DNA of 64,000 nucleotides from Arsenicibacter rosenii (GCF_001870735.1 NZ_MORL01000005.1:207736-271735); one strand, 5' to 3'. Counted from the stretch's first letter, positions 27,061 to 36,482 are shown. The notes: generated by a model not told the origin, from the sequence alone. Numbers and translations: made by a program.

Positions 27061-28646
27061 GGCCGCGACACGGTAACGCTCCGGAGCTTCAGCACTTCCC
27101 TGCGTTCTGCGGAACTGAACGAACGCGGCGAGGCTTCCAGCGCAACCTGCGAAACAACACCACTCCAGCCCGCGCGGCTGCCTAAATCAATTTCGTAGAC
27201 CCGCATTTCGCCGTCGCCGGTAATCGGGAAATCAACGTAGCGCTCGGGCTGTATCAGGAAATCACCGTCTTCCGGTTTCCGCCAGCTAAACCGTGCCGTA
27301 TTGGCCGACGTTTCAAACGCTGCCTGCACATACACTTTTGGCACATTACCAGCCCGCCAGAACACCATCGGGCTTTTTACCTGAAAATTGACTTTGGTCG
27401 AATCGCGCCGCCCCCACTGAATCACCAGCTCGTTATCCGGCTGTCCCTGATCGAAGGTGTTGTAATAATGCCAGCCGAGCCGGTTGCGCGTAAACCGGTA
27501 GTTGGGAGCAATGGATGCCCTTGGCTGCATCTGGGCAAACAGCCGGATGTCGGGCAGAGTACCGACAACCAGATCAAACTCGTATTCGAAAACGTCGTTA
27601 TACCCCATTACAATAATCGGCGCAGAGGTCATGTAGCTGCTTTGCACATCATACTCGTTGCCCGTTCCCATCCGCCCGAACATACCGGTTACGAAGCGAA
27701 ACTGATCCGGTGTATACAACCCGACCCCCTTACCTTCCTTGTTGAGCAGGGCCGTCCAGTTTTCGGTAGCATAGCGGGGCGTCAGATCGCTCTCGCCCGT
27801 AAATTCGGTAACGGCGTCGTTGGTAAACGGCTGCATGCCGGTATAACTCACCATCCGGTAATATGGGCCGTTGAGGTAAACACAGGGCAATTCCTGCGCC
27901 CGCGCTTCGTATTGGGTCGTATCCCGCCGGTTAATGGTTGTGCGGCTCCGGACATGGACGTTGTTGCCTTTCAGCTCAATCCAGTGTTCCATCGTACATT
28001 CGGCCGGCTCCTTCAGCAAGGGCCAGATATAGGGAACCGTTTTTACATACAGGCGGGTACTGTCAATCTGCTGCGAGGTAACAACGAGCGAGGGGTTATT
28101 GTAGACATCGCCGGTCTGTACGGGGTTCCAGCCCAGGGCCCACCATTTGGCGACCGGCTGTTTGCCATTGGGCGTAAACGGAATCGGGCCGGAGTAAATA
28201 CTGGTCTGCAACTGGCGGCCAAGGTCAAAGTTGTTCACCATGTTTTCGCCGTTCCAGCCATCCGAGAGGTATGTAATGCCTCCCCCCGCATTCAGGTTGA
28301 TGCCAAGGCGGATTTTACCGTTCCAGAGAAAAATATGAGTGGGCGGCGGCGGCGGTGAGGGGGGCGTAGTTGGCTGACCGGGGGTGGTAGTGGTCTGGCC
28401 GGGGGGCGTTGTCGGGTCTGTTGTTCCGGTCCCGTCTCCCCCTTTCGCAACCTGTGTTGTACTGGAAACCGGCGTCACCGGTTTAGGACGGTTTGTGGGC
28501 CTGATTTCATCACTGCATCCCGTCAGATACCCTATCATCATCACACACACTGCCAGCCCCGACAGCGACCCCCATTGTTTCATAAACCTTTTCCCCATTG
28601 TGCCGGTAAAGATACAATGAAAAACGGCTCCGGCGGCCGCCGGCAA
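27057..28646 (-). CDS. Uncharacterised exported lipoprotein, paralogue A of a tandem pair
   Basis: Up to 529 residues; the likely start is one of two internal ATGs (28598 or 28583), just before the signal that ends in lipobox LTGC. A Pro/Thr/Gly-rich linker precedes the folded part at 'FLWNGKIRLGINLNAGGGITYLS'. I do not recognise the family. It shares with its neighbour (28673-30091) the blocks 'LGRQLQTS-YSGP-P', 'GWNPVQTGDV-NNP', 'EHWIEL', 'RSRTTINR', 'VYLNGPY' and 'RYATENW'. The extended beta pattern with an invariant 'EHW' could suit a mutarotase-like supersandwich. The C-terminal 'YEIDLGSRAGWSGVVSQVALE' resembles galactose-binding/CBM-type jellyroll endings. A surface sugar-binding role is only an inference. 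Confidence 0.8.
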   Translation of the reverse strand: MPAAAGAVFHCIFTGTMGKRFMKQWGSLSGLAVCVMMIGYLTGCSDEIRPTNRPKPVTPVSSTTQVAKGGDGTGTTDPTTPPGQTTTTPGQPTTPPSPPPPPTHIFLWNGKIRLGINLNAGGGITYLSDGWNGENMVNNFDLGRQLQTSIYSGPIPFTPNGKQPVAKWWALGWNPVQTGDVYNNPSLVVTSQQIDSTRLYVKTVPYIWPLLKEPAECTMEHWIELKGNNVHVRSRTTINRRDTTQYEARAQELPCVYLNGPYYRMVSYTGMQPFTNDAVTEFTGESDLTPRYATENWTALLNKEGKGVGLYTPDQFRFVTGMFGRMGTGNEYDVQSSYMTSAPIIVMGYNDVFEYEFDLVVGTLPDIRLFAQMQPRASIAPNYRFTRNRLGWHYYNTFDQGQPDNELVIQWGRRDSTKVNFQVKSPMVFWRAGNVPKVYVQAAFETSANTARFSWRKPEDGDFLIQPERYVDFPITGDGEMRVYEIDLGSRAGWSGVVSQVALEASPRSFSSAERREVLKLRSVTVSRP

Positions 28647-28672
28647 GCAGACCTTCGTAAGTGGCCTTCCTG

Positions 28673-30091
28673 CTACCGGCCGAGTCCGATGCGCCTGATT
28701 CTTACAGTAGCCGTGGACCGTGCCGGTTGGCCGGGCGTTGGCTCCAGCCCGATCTGATTGATGATGTCCTGCCAGCCCGGCTTACCGGCCAGGCTGATTC
28801 GGTAGGTCCGGTAAACCCCGTCGCCGGTAATCGGGAAGTCGAGCGTGCGGGTGGGCAGCGCCAGAAAATCAACGTCGCCGGGCTGTCGCCAGCTTAGCCG
28901 GGCAGTGGTTGCCGGTGTCGAGAAAGCTGCTTCGATTTCCAGAACCGGTACATCGGTGGCTTTCCAGTAAACGGCCGGACTCTTGATCTGAAAGCTGGCT
29001 TTGGTGGTATCAGTACGTGCCCAACGGACATTGAGTTCGTTACCGACGGGCCAGCCGGTATCACGGGTGTTGTAATAAAACCAGCGGGCGCGGCTACCGG
29101 AAAAACGGAAATCAGGCACCGTTGCCGGCCGTGTCTGCCGGTAGGCAAACTGCCGGATATCGTCCAGACTCCCGATGATCAGGTCATACTCAAATTCATA
29201 GACACGGTTGTGGTCGAGCACCTCAAACGGCACCGCCGCCATATAACTGCTGGATACATCGTATTCAGTACCCACGCCGGGAGCACCGAAATAAGCCGTA
29301 ATAAACCGGAATTCATTGGCACGGTACAGCCCGACACCCCGCCCCGACGCATTGAGCAGCGCCGCCCAGTTTTCGGTTGCATACCGGTCGGTGATACCAT
29401 GGTCGGGCTTAAACTCGTTTACGACATCGTTTGTAAAGGGGTTCAGGCCGGTGTAGGTGATAATCCGTGTGTATGGTCCGTTGAGGTACACACAGGGCGC
29501 TTCCTGCGTACGGGCCTCGTATTGCGTGGTATCCGCGCGGTTGATGGTTGTACGGCTGCGGACATGGACCGTGTTGTCGCGGAGTTCGATCCAGTGCTCC
29601 ATGACACAGTCGGCGGGTTCGGCCAGCAGCGGCCAGATGTTCGGGATCGTTTTGACGTAGAGCTGCGTATTACCGGTCTGCTGGTGACTGATCACCTGCG
29701 CCGGATTATTATGTACATCGCCGGTCTGCACAGGGTTCCAGCCAAGACCGATCCATTTAGCAACGGGGTCTTTGCCATTAACGCTGTATGGCACCGGCCC
29801 CGAATACAGGCTGGTTTGCAATTGCCGGCCCAGATCGGCATTGTTTACCATATTGACCCCGGATGTGCCTTCGGCGAGGTAGGTAATGGCACCGCCGGCA
29901 TTGAGGTCGATCCCGAGCCGGACCTTGCCATTATCCAGAAAGAGCCGTTTAGGCTCAGGCAACGGATTTTTCTGAATGCCGTCCGGATTTTCTTCGTAGC
30001 GCCGGAGCTTCGGCCGCACGTCGCTGCCGCAGCCAAAGCAGATACTAATCACCCAAATCCCCACTATTATCAACCTTCCCATCCTTCCCAT
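28673..30091 (-). CDS. Uncharacterised exported lipoprotein, paralogue B of a tandem pair
   Basis: A 472-residue lipoprotein (hydrophobic signal ending 'ISICFGC'), closely related along its whole length to the downstream gene, from which it is separated by about 26-90 bases depending on that gene's start. It lacks the long Pro/Thr/Gly linker of paralogue A. Shared motifs include 'NGKVRLGIDLNAGG', 'NNADLGRQLQTSLYSGPVP', 'LGWNPVQTGDVHNNP', 'MEHWIEL' and a C-terminal 'YRISLAGKPGWQDIINQIGLE'. The strict conservation of Trp, His and Gly positions implies a ligand or catalytic site. The pair is probably co-transcribed and arose by tandem duplication. No function is recognised. Confidence 0.8.
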   Translation of the reverse strand: MGRMGRLIIVGIWVISICFGCGSDVRPKLRRYEENPDGIQKNPLPEPKRLFLDNGKVRLGIDLNAGGAITYLAEGTSGVNMVNNADLGRQLQTSLYSGPVPYSVNGKDPVAKWIGLGWNPVQTGDVHNNPAQVISHQQTGNTQLYVKTIPNIWPLLAEPADCVMEHWIELRDNTVHVRSRTTINRADTTQYEARTQEAPCVYLNGPYTRIITYTGLNPFTNDVVNEFKPDHGITDRYATENWAALLNASGRGVGLYRANEFRFITAYFGAPGVGTEYDVSSSYMAAVPFEVLDHNRVYEFEYDLIIGSLDDIRQFAYRQTRPATVPDFRFSGSRARWFYYNTRDTGWPVGNELNVRWARTDTTKASFQIKSPAVYWKATDVPVLEIEAAFSTPATTARLSWRQPGDVDFLALPTRTLDFPITGDGVYRTYRISLAGKPGWQDIINQIGLEPTPGQPARSTATVRIRRIGLGR

Positions 30092-30128
30092 CCTATCTGA
30101 TCAGAGTGACTGTTTTGTAACCTACTTT

Positions 30129-30713
30129 TTAACTTGACTGAATCCTCTGAGCTTCTTTGGGAAACTTTTTTATCAGCCATGCCAATACCTCAAGCTGTAC
30201 TTTTTTAGGAGCCCTGCGCGTTTGTATCAAAAGACTGATTGAGTCCGGACGAACCAGCGTCAAATTTGAGGCCCCTTCATTACAAACAGAACATAGCAGA
30301 CGCAGGTTATCGGCATCGTCTGTGCCGCCTTTAGTTTTATCGACAACATGCCCCAGTTGCATTCGGGCAGGTCTTCCGTCAAACGGATGAATTTCTCCTG
30401 CTGCCACACCACACATCTGACATGTATTTCCATCACGGTCAATTACAAAAGCACGGGTTTCTTTTGAGATATTACGTTGAAAGGCTCTGTCTTTCTTTTC
30501 CGCAGATACCAGAATGTATTGCCCTGGTTTGAGGTCACTGCGATCTTTATGCGTAATGATATCAAACCCTTCTTCATTACGCAATTCCCGGATACGTCGC
30601 CCCCATTCACTGGAACCGGCAACTTCCCGCAAACGATTAGAATCAACTACTTTCCCTACGTTATTCAATAAAAAGGCTTTCAGCTTTTCTTTGGATCCGG
30701 GTGTTTTGTCCAT
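30129..30713 (-). CDS. HNH endonuclease, probable restriction enzyme
   Basis: A 194-residue protein. The N-terminal 70 residues look like a winged-helix DNA-binding region ('NNVGKVVDSNRLREVAGSSEWGRRIRELRNEEGFDIITH'). The C-terminal HNH/treble-clef nuclease has 'DGNTCQMCG', 'LGHVVDKTKGGTDDADNLRLLCSVCNEG', with the C-x2-C and C-x2-C zinc pairs and the HNH-type His in 'LGH'. It overlaps the upstream C5-methyltransferase gene by 53 bases on the same strand, so it is most likely the cognate type II restriction endonuclease. Base composition is lower in GC than the flanks, consistent with horizontal acquisition. Confidence 0.88.
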   Translation of the reverse strand: MDKTPGSKEKLKAFLLNNVGKVVDSNRLREVAGSSEWGRRIRELRNEEGFDIITHKDRSDLKPGQYILVSAEKKDRAFQRNISKETRAFVIDRDGNTCQMCGVAAGEIHPFDGRPARMQLGHVVDKTKGGTDDADNLRLLCSVCNEGASNLTLVRPDSISLLIQTRRAPKKVQLEVLAWLIKKFPKEAQRIQSS

Positions 30714-31659
30714 TTTCGGTGTAATTTATGGCCTGGTGTATAGCTTCGCCTAATGCTTTGGCAACCGGAGGCGGGAACGCATTGCCTACCTGCCGGTATG
30801 CAGGCGTTTTTTTACCGGCAAACTGCCACTCTTTCGGAAATCCCTGAACAAGTGCAGTCATTTTTAGTGTTAATCTGGGCATGCCCCGAAAATCTTGTAC
30901 AGGAGCCGTATCTGCCAGTCCTTTTCCATCGACACCTAGCGTTGCCCAGGCTTTCTTAGCTCTTGTGGGTCCAAGGTCTGCCCCTCCATGTTTCTTTGAG
31001 CCTCCTACCAGGGTTGGTGCAATGCCATCTGCTTCCTTAGACCATTCATCGACCATACCCCAATCATTGGCTTTCATCTCTTCATACAAAAGTGCACCAA
31101 TTGTTTTGGGTTTAATTAAACCAATAGCAGGCCATTGAAAATATGGATAATAGGGCTCTTTCAGACCTACTAAAATCGCTCTTGGCCGTAGTTGTGATAC
31201 GCCAAAATCAGATGCCTGTAAAAGTCTCCACTCACAGAAGAAACCTAACTTCCGCAACTCTGATAAAATATGTCGACGATAGAGCTTAAACTTCGGATCT
31301 AGTAAACCTCTTACATTTTCCAGCATTATTGCTTTAGGTTCACACTCCGCAGCAATACGAATCGCTTCCGGGAAAAGATCACGTTCATCGAGTTCTCCCA
31401 ACTGTTTACCAGCGACAGAAAATGGTGGGCAAGGTACGCCACCTGCCAACAAATCAACCTTTCCCTTGTAAGGTGTGGCGTCAAATGTTTTAAGATCCTG
31501 ATTAAATACCTCCCATTCGGGACGATTTAAACGCAGTGTGGCACAGGCCAATGGTTCTATTTCTACTAAAGCAACATGATCAAAGCCCGCCTGCTCCAAC
31601 CCTAACGCCTGTCCTCCTGCTCCCGCACAGACTTCCAATGAGGTCAATTTGTTCATCAT
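30661..31659 (-). CDS. DNA (cytosine-5-)-methyltransferase
   Basis: A 332-residue C5 methyltransferase that protects DNA by methylating cytosine at its recognition site. Motif I is 'LEVCAGAGGQALGLEQAGF'. Motif IV is 'GGVPCPPFSVAGKQ' with the catalytic Cys in PC. Motif VI is 'MLENVRGLL', VIII is 'QLRPRAILVG', and X is near 'YRQVGNAFPPPVAKALG'. The target recognition domain between VIII and IX is short (about 80 residues). The recognition sequence cannot be read from it. Together with the overlapping HNH gene it forms a compact restriction-modification unit. No vsr or controller gene is present. Confidence 0.95.
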   Translation of the reverse strand: MMNKLTSLEVCAGAGGQALGLEQAGFDHVALVEIEPLACATLRLNRPEWEVFNQDLKTFDATPYKGKVDLLAGGVPCPPFSVAGKQLGELDERDLFPEAIRIAAECEPKAIMLENVRGLLDPKFKLYRRHILSELRKLGFFCEWRLLQASDFGVSQLRPRAILVGLKEPYYPYFQWPAIGLIKPKTIGALLYEEMKANDWGMVDEWSKEADGIAPTLVGGSKKHGGADLGPTRAKKAWATLGVDGKGLADTAPVQDFRGMPRLTLKMTALVQGFPKEWQFAGKKTPAYRQVGNAFPPPVAKALGEAIHQAINYTENGQNTRIQRKAESLFIE

Positions 31660-31736
31660 TATTCCGTTTACTCTTTTGTAATTATACAGTATTTGCGCTA
31701 AATATCCATTATAAGCAAGTTTTTACCCGTTTCGGC

Positions 31737-31767
31737 TTCGTATTTCCGGCTGCATCCACTAATTTTG
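31737..31767 (+). promoter_or_regulatory. Candidate carB promoter
   Basis: TTCG at 31737-31740 (near the TTTG consensus), a 19-base spacer and a perfect TAnnTTTG box, TAATTTTG, at 31760-31767. It predicts a leader of nearly 100 bases before the carB ATG. Confidence 0.45.
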
Positions 31768-31807
31768 CGGGATTTTTAGCCATACTTGATCCAAGTCGCT
31801 GACAATC

Positions 31808-31830
31808 AAAGTACGTTATTGTACTTTTTT
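31808..31830 (+). terminator. Terminator-like hairpin in the carB leader
   Basis: AAAGTAC (31808-31814), a 6-base loop, then GTACTTT continuing into a run of T to 31830. It lies between the candidate promoter and the carB start, so it may be an attenuator. It could also be the tail of an unseen upstream transcript. Confidence 0.4.
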
Positions 31831-31869
31831 CAAACGTTCATTATTCGTTTTTCAAGGTCTCGCTGAAAA

Positions 31870-34746
31870 ATGCCCAAAAATCCCAATCTCCGCTCGGTCC
31901 TGATTATCGGTTCTGGTCCCATCATCATCGGTCAGGCATGTGAATTTGACTACTCCGGTTCACAGGCCGCCCGTTCGCTACGTGAAGAGGGTATCGAGGT
32001 ATCGCTGATTAACTCCAATCCGGCCACGATTATGACTGATCCGATCAACGCGGATCATGTCTACCTCAAACCGCTCGAAAAGAAGTCCATTGTTGAGATT
32101 CTGAAGAAACATCAGGAAATGGGTCGCCCCATCGATGCCGTATTGCCTACCATGGGTGGCCAGACTGCGTTGAACCTGGCGATCGATTGTGACAAAGCCG
32201 GTATCTGGCAAAAATACAATGTTCAGATCATCGGGGTAGATATCAAAGCGATCGAAACGACCGAAGACCGGGAAAAATTCCGGTTGAAAATGCTCGAACT
32301 GGGCGTAGGCGTTTGTAAAGGCCGTACGGCCCGCTCATTCCTCGAAGGTAAGGAAATTGCCCAGGAAATCGGCTTCCCGCTTGTGATCCGCCCGTCATTT
32401 ACGCTGGGTGGTACCGGTGGTGGCTTCGTTCAGCATCCTGAAGATTTTGACAAAGCCCTGACCGCCGGCCTGCATGCTTCACCGGTACACGAAGTGCTTG
32501 TGGAGCAGAGTGTAATGGGCTGGAAAGAGTACGAACTTGAGCTTCTGCGCGACGGTAACGGTAACTTCATCATTATCTGTTCGATTGAGAACTTCGATCC
32601 GATGGGTATCCATACGGGCGACAGTATTACCGTCGCCCCTGCCATGACACTGCCGGATACGCTCTACCAGAAGATGCGTGACCTGGCAATCATGATGATG
32701 GACGGCATCGGTAAGTTTGCCGGCGGCTGTAACGTTCAGTTCTCGGTTAACCCCGAAACCGACGACATCATTGCGATTGAGATTAACCCGCGCGTGAGCC
32801 GTTCGTCGGCCCTGGCCTCAAAAGCAACCGGTTATCCGATTGCCAAAATTGCCGCCAAAATGGCAATCGGCTACAACCTCGACGAACTGATGAACCCCAT
32901 TACGGGCACAACATCAGCGTTCTTTGAGCCAGCCATTGACTACGTTATCGTGAAGGTTCCGCGCTGGAACTTCGATAAATTCCCGGGCGCCGACCGGTCA
33001 CTGGGTTTACAGATGAAATCGGTGGGTGAAGCCATGGGGATCGGCCGGAACTTCCAGGAGGCCCTCCAGAAAGCCTGTCAGTCGCTCGAAATCCGCCGCA
33101 ATGGACTGGGAGCCGACGGCCGCGAGCTGACCGACCAGGATGCGCTGAAGAAAAGCCTGGCCAATCCGAGCTGGAACCGTCTGTTCCATATCTACGACGC
33201 TTTTAAGGCAGGTATGTCGTTCCGGACCATCCAGAAGCTGACAAAAATCGACCAGTGGTTCCTGCGTCAGATTGAAGAACTGATCGAGCTGGAACGTGAA
33301 ATCGAGAAATACGATCTGGATGATCTGCCACCGGAATTGCTCCGGACAGCGAAGCAGAAAGGTTATGCGGACCGCCAGCTGGCACACCTGTTGCAGGTAC
33401 GCGAAAGCAAAATCTATGAATACCGTCAGCGGCACAACATCCGCCGGGTATTTAAGTGCGTCGATACCTGTGCGGCCGAATTTGAAGCTAAAACGCCGTA
33501 TTACTACTCGACCTTCAACAACCAGGTACCGATCACGACTGACCGTCCGGAGCCGGTTTCGTCGCTGCCGGGCAACGAATCGGTAGCCAGCAACCGTAAG
33601 AAAGTGGTTGTGCTGGGTTCAGGCCCGAACCGGATCGGTCAGGGCATTGAGTTTGACTACTCATGTGTTCATGGCGTGCTGGCGGCCAAAGAAGCCGGTT
33701 ACGAAACGATCATGATCAACTGTAACCCTGAAACGGTTTCGACGGACCCTGATATTGCCGATAAGCTGTATTTCGAACCGGTCTTTTGGGAGCACGTACA
33801 CGCCATCATCATGCACGAAAAACCGGAAGGGGTGATTGTACAGCTGGGTGGACAGACGGCGCTGAAAATGGCCGAAAAACTGACCCGCTACGGCATCAAG
33901 ATCATCGGTACCAGCTGGGAAGCCCTTGATTTGGCCGAAGATCGCGGCCACTTCTCGGAAATGCTCCGTAAGTTGGACATCCCATATCCTAAATTTGGTA
34001 CGGTTCGCGAATCGGAAGCCGCAATTGATCTGGCAAAGGAGCTTGGCTTCCCGCTGCTGGTACGCCCGAGCTACGTACTGGGTGGTCAGAGTATGAAGAT
34101 CGTGATCAACGAGCAGGAACTGGAGCAGCACGTGATGAAAATCCTGAGCGATATTCCGGACAACAACATCCTGCTTGACCATTTCCTCGAAAACGCGATT
34201 GAAGCCGAAGCCGATGCAATCTGTGATGGTGAAGATGCGTACATCATCGGTATCATGGAACACATCGAGCCGGCCGGTATCCACTCCGGTGACTCGTATG
34301 CCTTACTGCCAACCTTTGACCTGAGCGAAAACGTGATTCGCCAGATTGAGGAATATACGAAGAAAATCGCCGTAGCACTCAAAACCGTTGGTCTGATCAA
34401 CATTCAGTTCGCTATCAAGGATGAAGTGGTCTACGTAATCGAAGCCAACCCACGGGCCAGCCGTACCGTACCGTTTATCTGTAAAGCCTACCAGGAACCT
34501 TATGTCAACTACGCCACGAAAGTGATGCTGGGCGATAAGAAGGTGAAGGATTTCGATTTCAAACCGGTAAAACATGGCTATGCCATCAAAATTCCGGTGT
34601 TCTCGTTCAACAAATTCCCGAACGTGAACAAGGAGCTTGGTCCTGAAATGAAATCGACCGGTGAAGGGATCTACTTCATTGAGGATCTGGAGGATGAGTT
34701 CTTCCAGAAAGTATATGCTGAGCGCAATTTGTATCTGAGCCGCTAA
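31870..34746 (+). CDS. carB: Carbamoyl phosphate synthase large subunit (short form)
   Basis: A 958-residue subunit that makes carbamoyl phosphate from bicarbonate, ammonia (from CarA) and two ATP, feeding pyrimidine and arginine synthesis. Two homologous ATP-grasp halves are visible: 'VLIIGSGPIIIGQACEFDYSG' near residue 10 and 'VVVLGSGPNRIGQGIEFDYSC' near 578, each with 'PTMGGQTALNLA' or 'VQLGGQTALKMA' and a metal-binding 'EINPR' or 'EANPR'. E. coli CarB has about 1073 residues. The C-terminal allosteric MGS-like domain is missing, so UMP/ornithine control of that type is not expected. The small subunit is not in the window. A strong terminator follows. Confidence 0.96.
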   Translation: MPKNPNLRSVLIIGSGPIIIGQACEFDYSGSQAARSLREEGIEVSLINSNPATIMTDPINADHVYLKPLEKKSIVEILKKHQEMGRPIDAVLPTMGGQTALNLAIDCDKAGIWQKYNVQIIGVDIKAIETTEDREKFRLKMLELGVGVCKGRTARSFLEGKEIAQEIGFPLVIRPSFTLGGTGGGFVQHPEDFDKALTAGLHASPVHEVLVEQSVMGWKEYELELLRDGNGNFIIICSIENFDPMGIHTGDSITVAPAMTLPDTLYQKMRDLAIMMMDGIGKFAGGCNVQFSVNPETDDIIAIEINPRVSRSSALASKATGYPIAKIAAKMAIGYNLDELMNPITGTTSAFFEPAIDYVIVKVPRWNFDKFPGADRSLGLQMKSVGEAMGIGRNFQEALQKACQSLEIRRNGLGADGRELTDQDALKKSLANPSWNRLFHIYDAFKAGMSFRTIQKLTKIDQWFLRQIEELIELEREIEKYDLDDLPPELLRTAKQKGYADRQLAHLLQVRESKIYEYRQRHNIRRVFKCVDTCAAEFEAKTPYYYSTFNNQVPITTDRPEPVSSLPGNESVASNRKKVVVLGSGPNRIGQGIEFDYSCVHGVLAAKEAGYETIMINCNPETVSTDPDIADKLYFEPVFWEHVHAIIMHEKPEGVIVQLGGQTALKMAEKLTRYGIKIIGTSWEALDLAEDRGHFSEMLRKLDIPYPKFGTVRESEAAIDLAKELGFPLLVRPSYVLGGQSMKIVINEQELEQHVMKILSDIPDNNILLDHFLENAIEAEADAICDGEDAYIIGIMEHIEPAGIHSGDSYALLPTFDLSENVIRQIEEYTKKIAVALKTVGLINIQFAIKDEVVYVIEANPRASRTVPFICKAYQEPYVNYATKVMLGDKKVKDFDFKPVKHGYAIKIPVFSFNKFPNVNKELGPEMKSTGEGIYFIEDLEDEFFQKVYAERNLYLSR

Positions 34747-34765
34747 GCAAACGGCATAGCCATAA

Positions 34766-34798
34766 AAAACGGCCGCTGGAAATTCCGGCGGCCGTTTT
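34766..34798. terminator. Intrinsic terminator after carB
   Basis: Stem AAAACGGCCG / CGGCCGTTTT extended by further GC pairs around an A/T-rich loop, with a terminal TTTT, 20 bases after the carB stop. Confidence 0.88.
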
Positions 34799-34940
34799 GC
34801 ATTCAAACGCATCAATACTAATTACGAGTTACGAAGGACGATTTACGATGTCAATACATTCTGTAATGACTGTGAAACCATGTCTGCTAAGGCTCCTTTT
34901 AAACCATAATAGTATCGTTTACGCGTAAACCCAACTCGAC

Positions 34941-36482
34941 TTAAAATCCTAAGCCGACTGCCATAGCCTGAACAGGCGCCGGGAAGTCAGCAATTGGGGT
35001 AGCCGCGCCTGTTGCCAGATTAATCCGGCATACTTTCGTTACAGTCCCCATCCGTAGCAGCGCATAGGCTGTTCCTGTTGTCCCTGTAATGTCAAATCCG
35101 TTCGCCCCTTCAACATTCCAGCCTAAGGCTCCTACGTCGACCAGCCCACCAGCATTCGGCGGGTCCTGACGCACCAGACGGTCGGTATTTGCGTCAATAT
35201 CATATAAAACGGTAGTGGTTGCACCCGCAAAGTTGTTGGTATAGGCCGCACCCGTTACCGTTGGCATACCCGGATTCAGCGCACCGTCTACTGCGGCCAC
35301 GGCTCCGTTATCCGGATTAATCCGCAGATTCTGACCTGTGCTCGTTACCACCCGGATGCGGTCTACGGTCGGGTTAAAGTCAAAGCCCACGTCGATCCCC
35401 GATAAAGCCGGAGAGAACGGCGACCCAACGGCCGTAGCAGCGCCGTTTGAAACATTAATTGTATAAATCCGGCTACCGCTGCTCAGGGCATACAGCTGCG
35501 AATTGGCCGGCCGGAAGTCGATGCCGACAATCATCTCACCCGATTGCAGGCCTGTAAGCGCCTTCACGATTGGTGTACCCGGATTCAGCGGGTTAAAAAT
35601 CATCAGCCGGTTGAAGCCATCGACCGCATACGCGACCGGATCTGTCGGAATAGCCAGGCCGATGATGCTCCTGTTCGGCAGGTTCCCGATGGCTTCTGCC
35701 TGGCCTGTTGCCAGATTGATTTCATACAGTACCGGACTGCCTCCCGTTGAGCCAAGAGCTGCCAGCGCAACTCCGTTCGGCGCAATGTCGAAACCACCGG
35801 CTCCGATGATGTTGACGCCCAGCGGGCCAACTTCGCTCAACGTACCATTGTTCGGCGGATCCTGCTTGTAGAGTTTATCCGTTACCGGGTCAATATCATA
35901 CAGGGTTGTCGTTGTGGCTCCCGAGAAGTTATTTGTGTATGCTACGCCGTTAATCGCTGCCCCTGGCACGCCGTTGATCATCCCGTCTACCGCCACGACC
36001 AGACCTGTTTCAGGGTTCAGCCGCAGGTCCTGTCCCTGGTTTGTCACCAGCCGGATGCGGTCTACCGTCGGATTAAAGTCGAACGCGGTTACGTCGCCGG
36101 TCATAGCCGGTGAGAATGGCGTGCTGTTCAACGCACGGGCCATACCGTTCATATGGTTGATCATATAGATCCGGCTCTGGTTGGTAACCCCATAAAGCTG
36201 GCCGGTTGCCGGCCGGAAATCAATGGCCGTCAGTCGTTCGTCCATCATCAATCCCGTTACGCTGATGGTCGCAGCCGGCGAGCCCGGATTATCCGTGCTG
36301 ACCTGTAGGAGTTGGTTACCGTCTGTTAATACATAGGCAACTGTGTTGCCGGGTGTTCTGGCCGCTCCGTTTGAGGGTGCATCGGGCTGGAACGAGGCAT
36401 CCCGACAGGCGTTTACGCCCAGCAACATACCAGCCAGCACGGTCAGTGTGGCAAAGCGCTGAATTGTTTTCGCTGTAAACAT
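34941..36482 (-). CDS. DUF4394 lipoprotein with two tandem domains
   Basis: A 513-residue exported protein. The signal ends in a lipobox-like 'GVNAC' (cysteine about residue 26). The rest is two copies of DUF4394 (about residues 45-275 and 280-510). Each has 'GIDFRPA-GQLY', 'SGSRIYTIN', 'GFDFNPTVDRIRVVT', 'GQNLRINP', 'GAAYTNNFAGATTTVLYDID', 'DPPN-G' and 'GFDI'. The repeats suggest a beta-propeller formed from two half-propellers. DUF4394 proteins are extracellular and functionally uncharacterised. It converges on carB and has no operon partners. Confidence 0.9.
   Translation of the reverse strand: MFTAKTIQRFATLTVLAGMLLGVNACRDASFQPDAPSNGAARTPGNTVAYVLTDGNQLLQVSTDNPGSPAATISVTGLMMDERLTAIDFRPATGQLYGVTNQSRIYMINHMNGMARALNSTPFSPAMTGDVTAFDFNPTVDRIRLVTNQGQDLRLNPETGLVVAVDGMINGVPGAAINGVAYTNNFSGATTTTLYDIDPVTDKLYKQDPPNNGTLSEVGPLGVNIIGAGGFDIAPNGVALAALGSTGGSPVLYEINLATGQAEAIGNLPNRSIIGLAIPTDPVAYAVDGFNRLMIFNPLNPGTPIVKALTGLQSGEMIVGIDFRPANSQLYALSSGSRIYTINVSNGAATAVGSPFSPALSGIDVGFDFNPTVDRIRVVTSTGQNLRINPDNGAVAAVDGALNPGMPTVTGAAYTNNFAGATTTVLYDIDANTDRLVRQDPPNAGGLVDVGALGWNVEGANGFDITGTTGTAYALLRMGTVTKVCRINLATGAATPIADFPAPVQAMAVGLGF

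Noticed and set aside
27468-30100. Two long antisense frames opposite the lipoprotein pair
   Set aside because: They mirror the two paralogues, so their mutual similarity comes from the genuine genes. No protein features.
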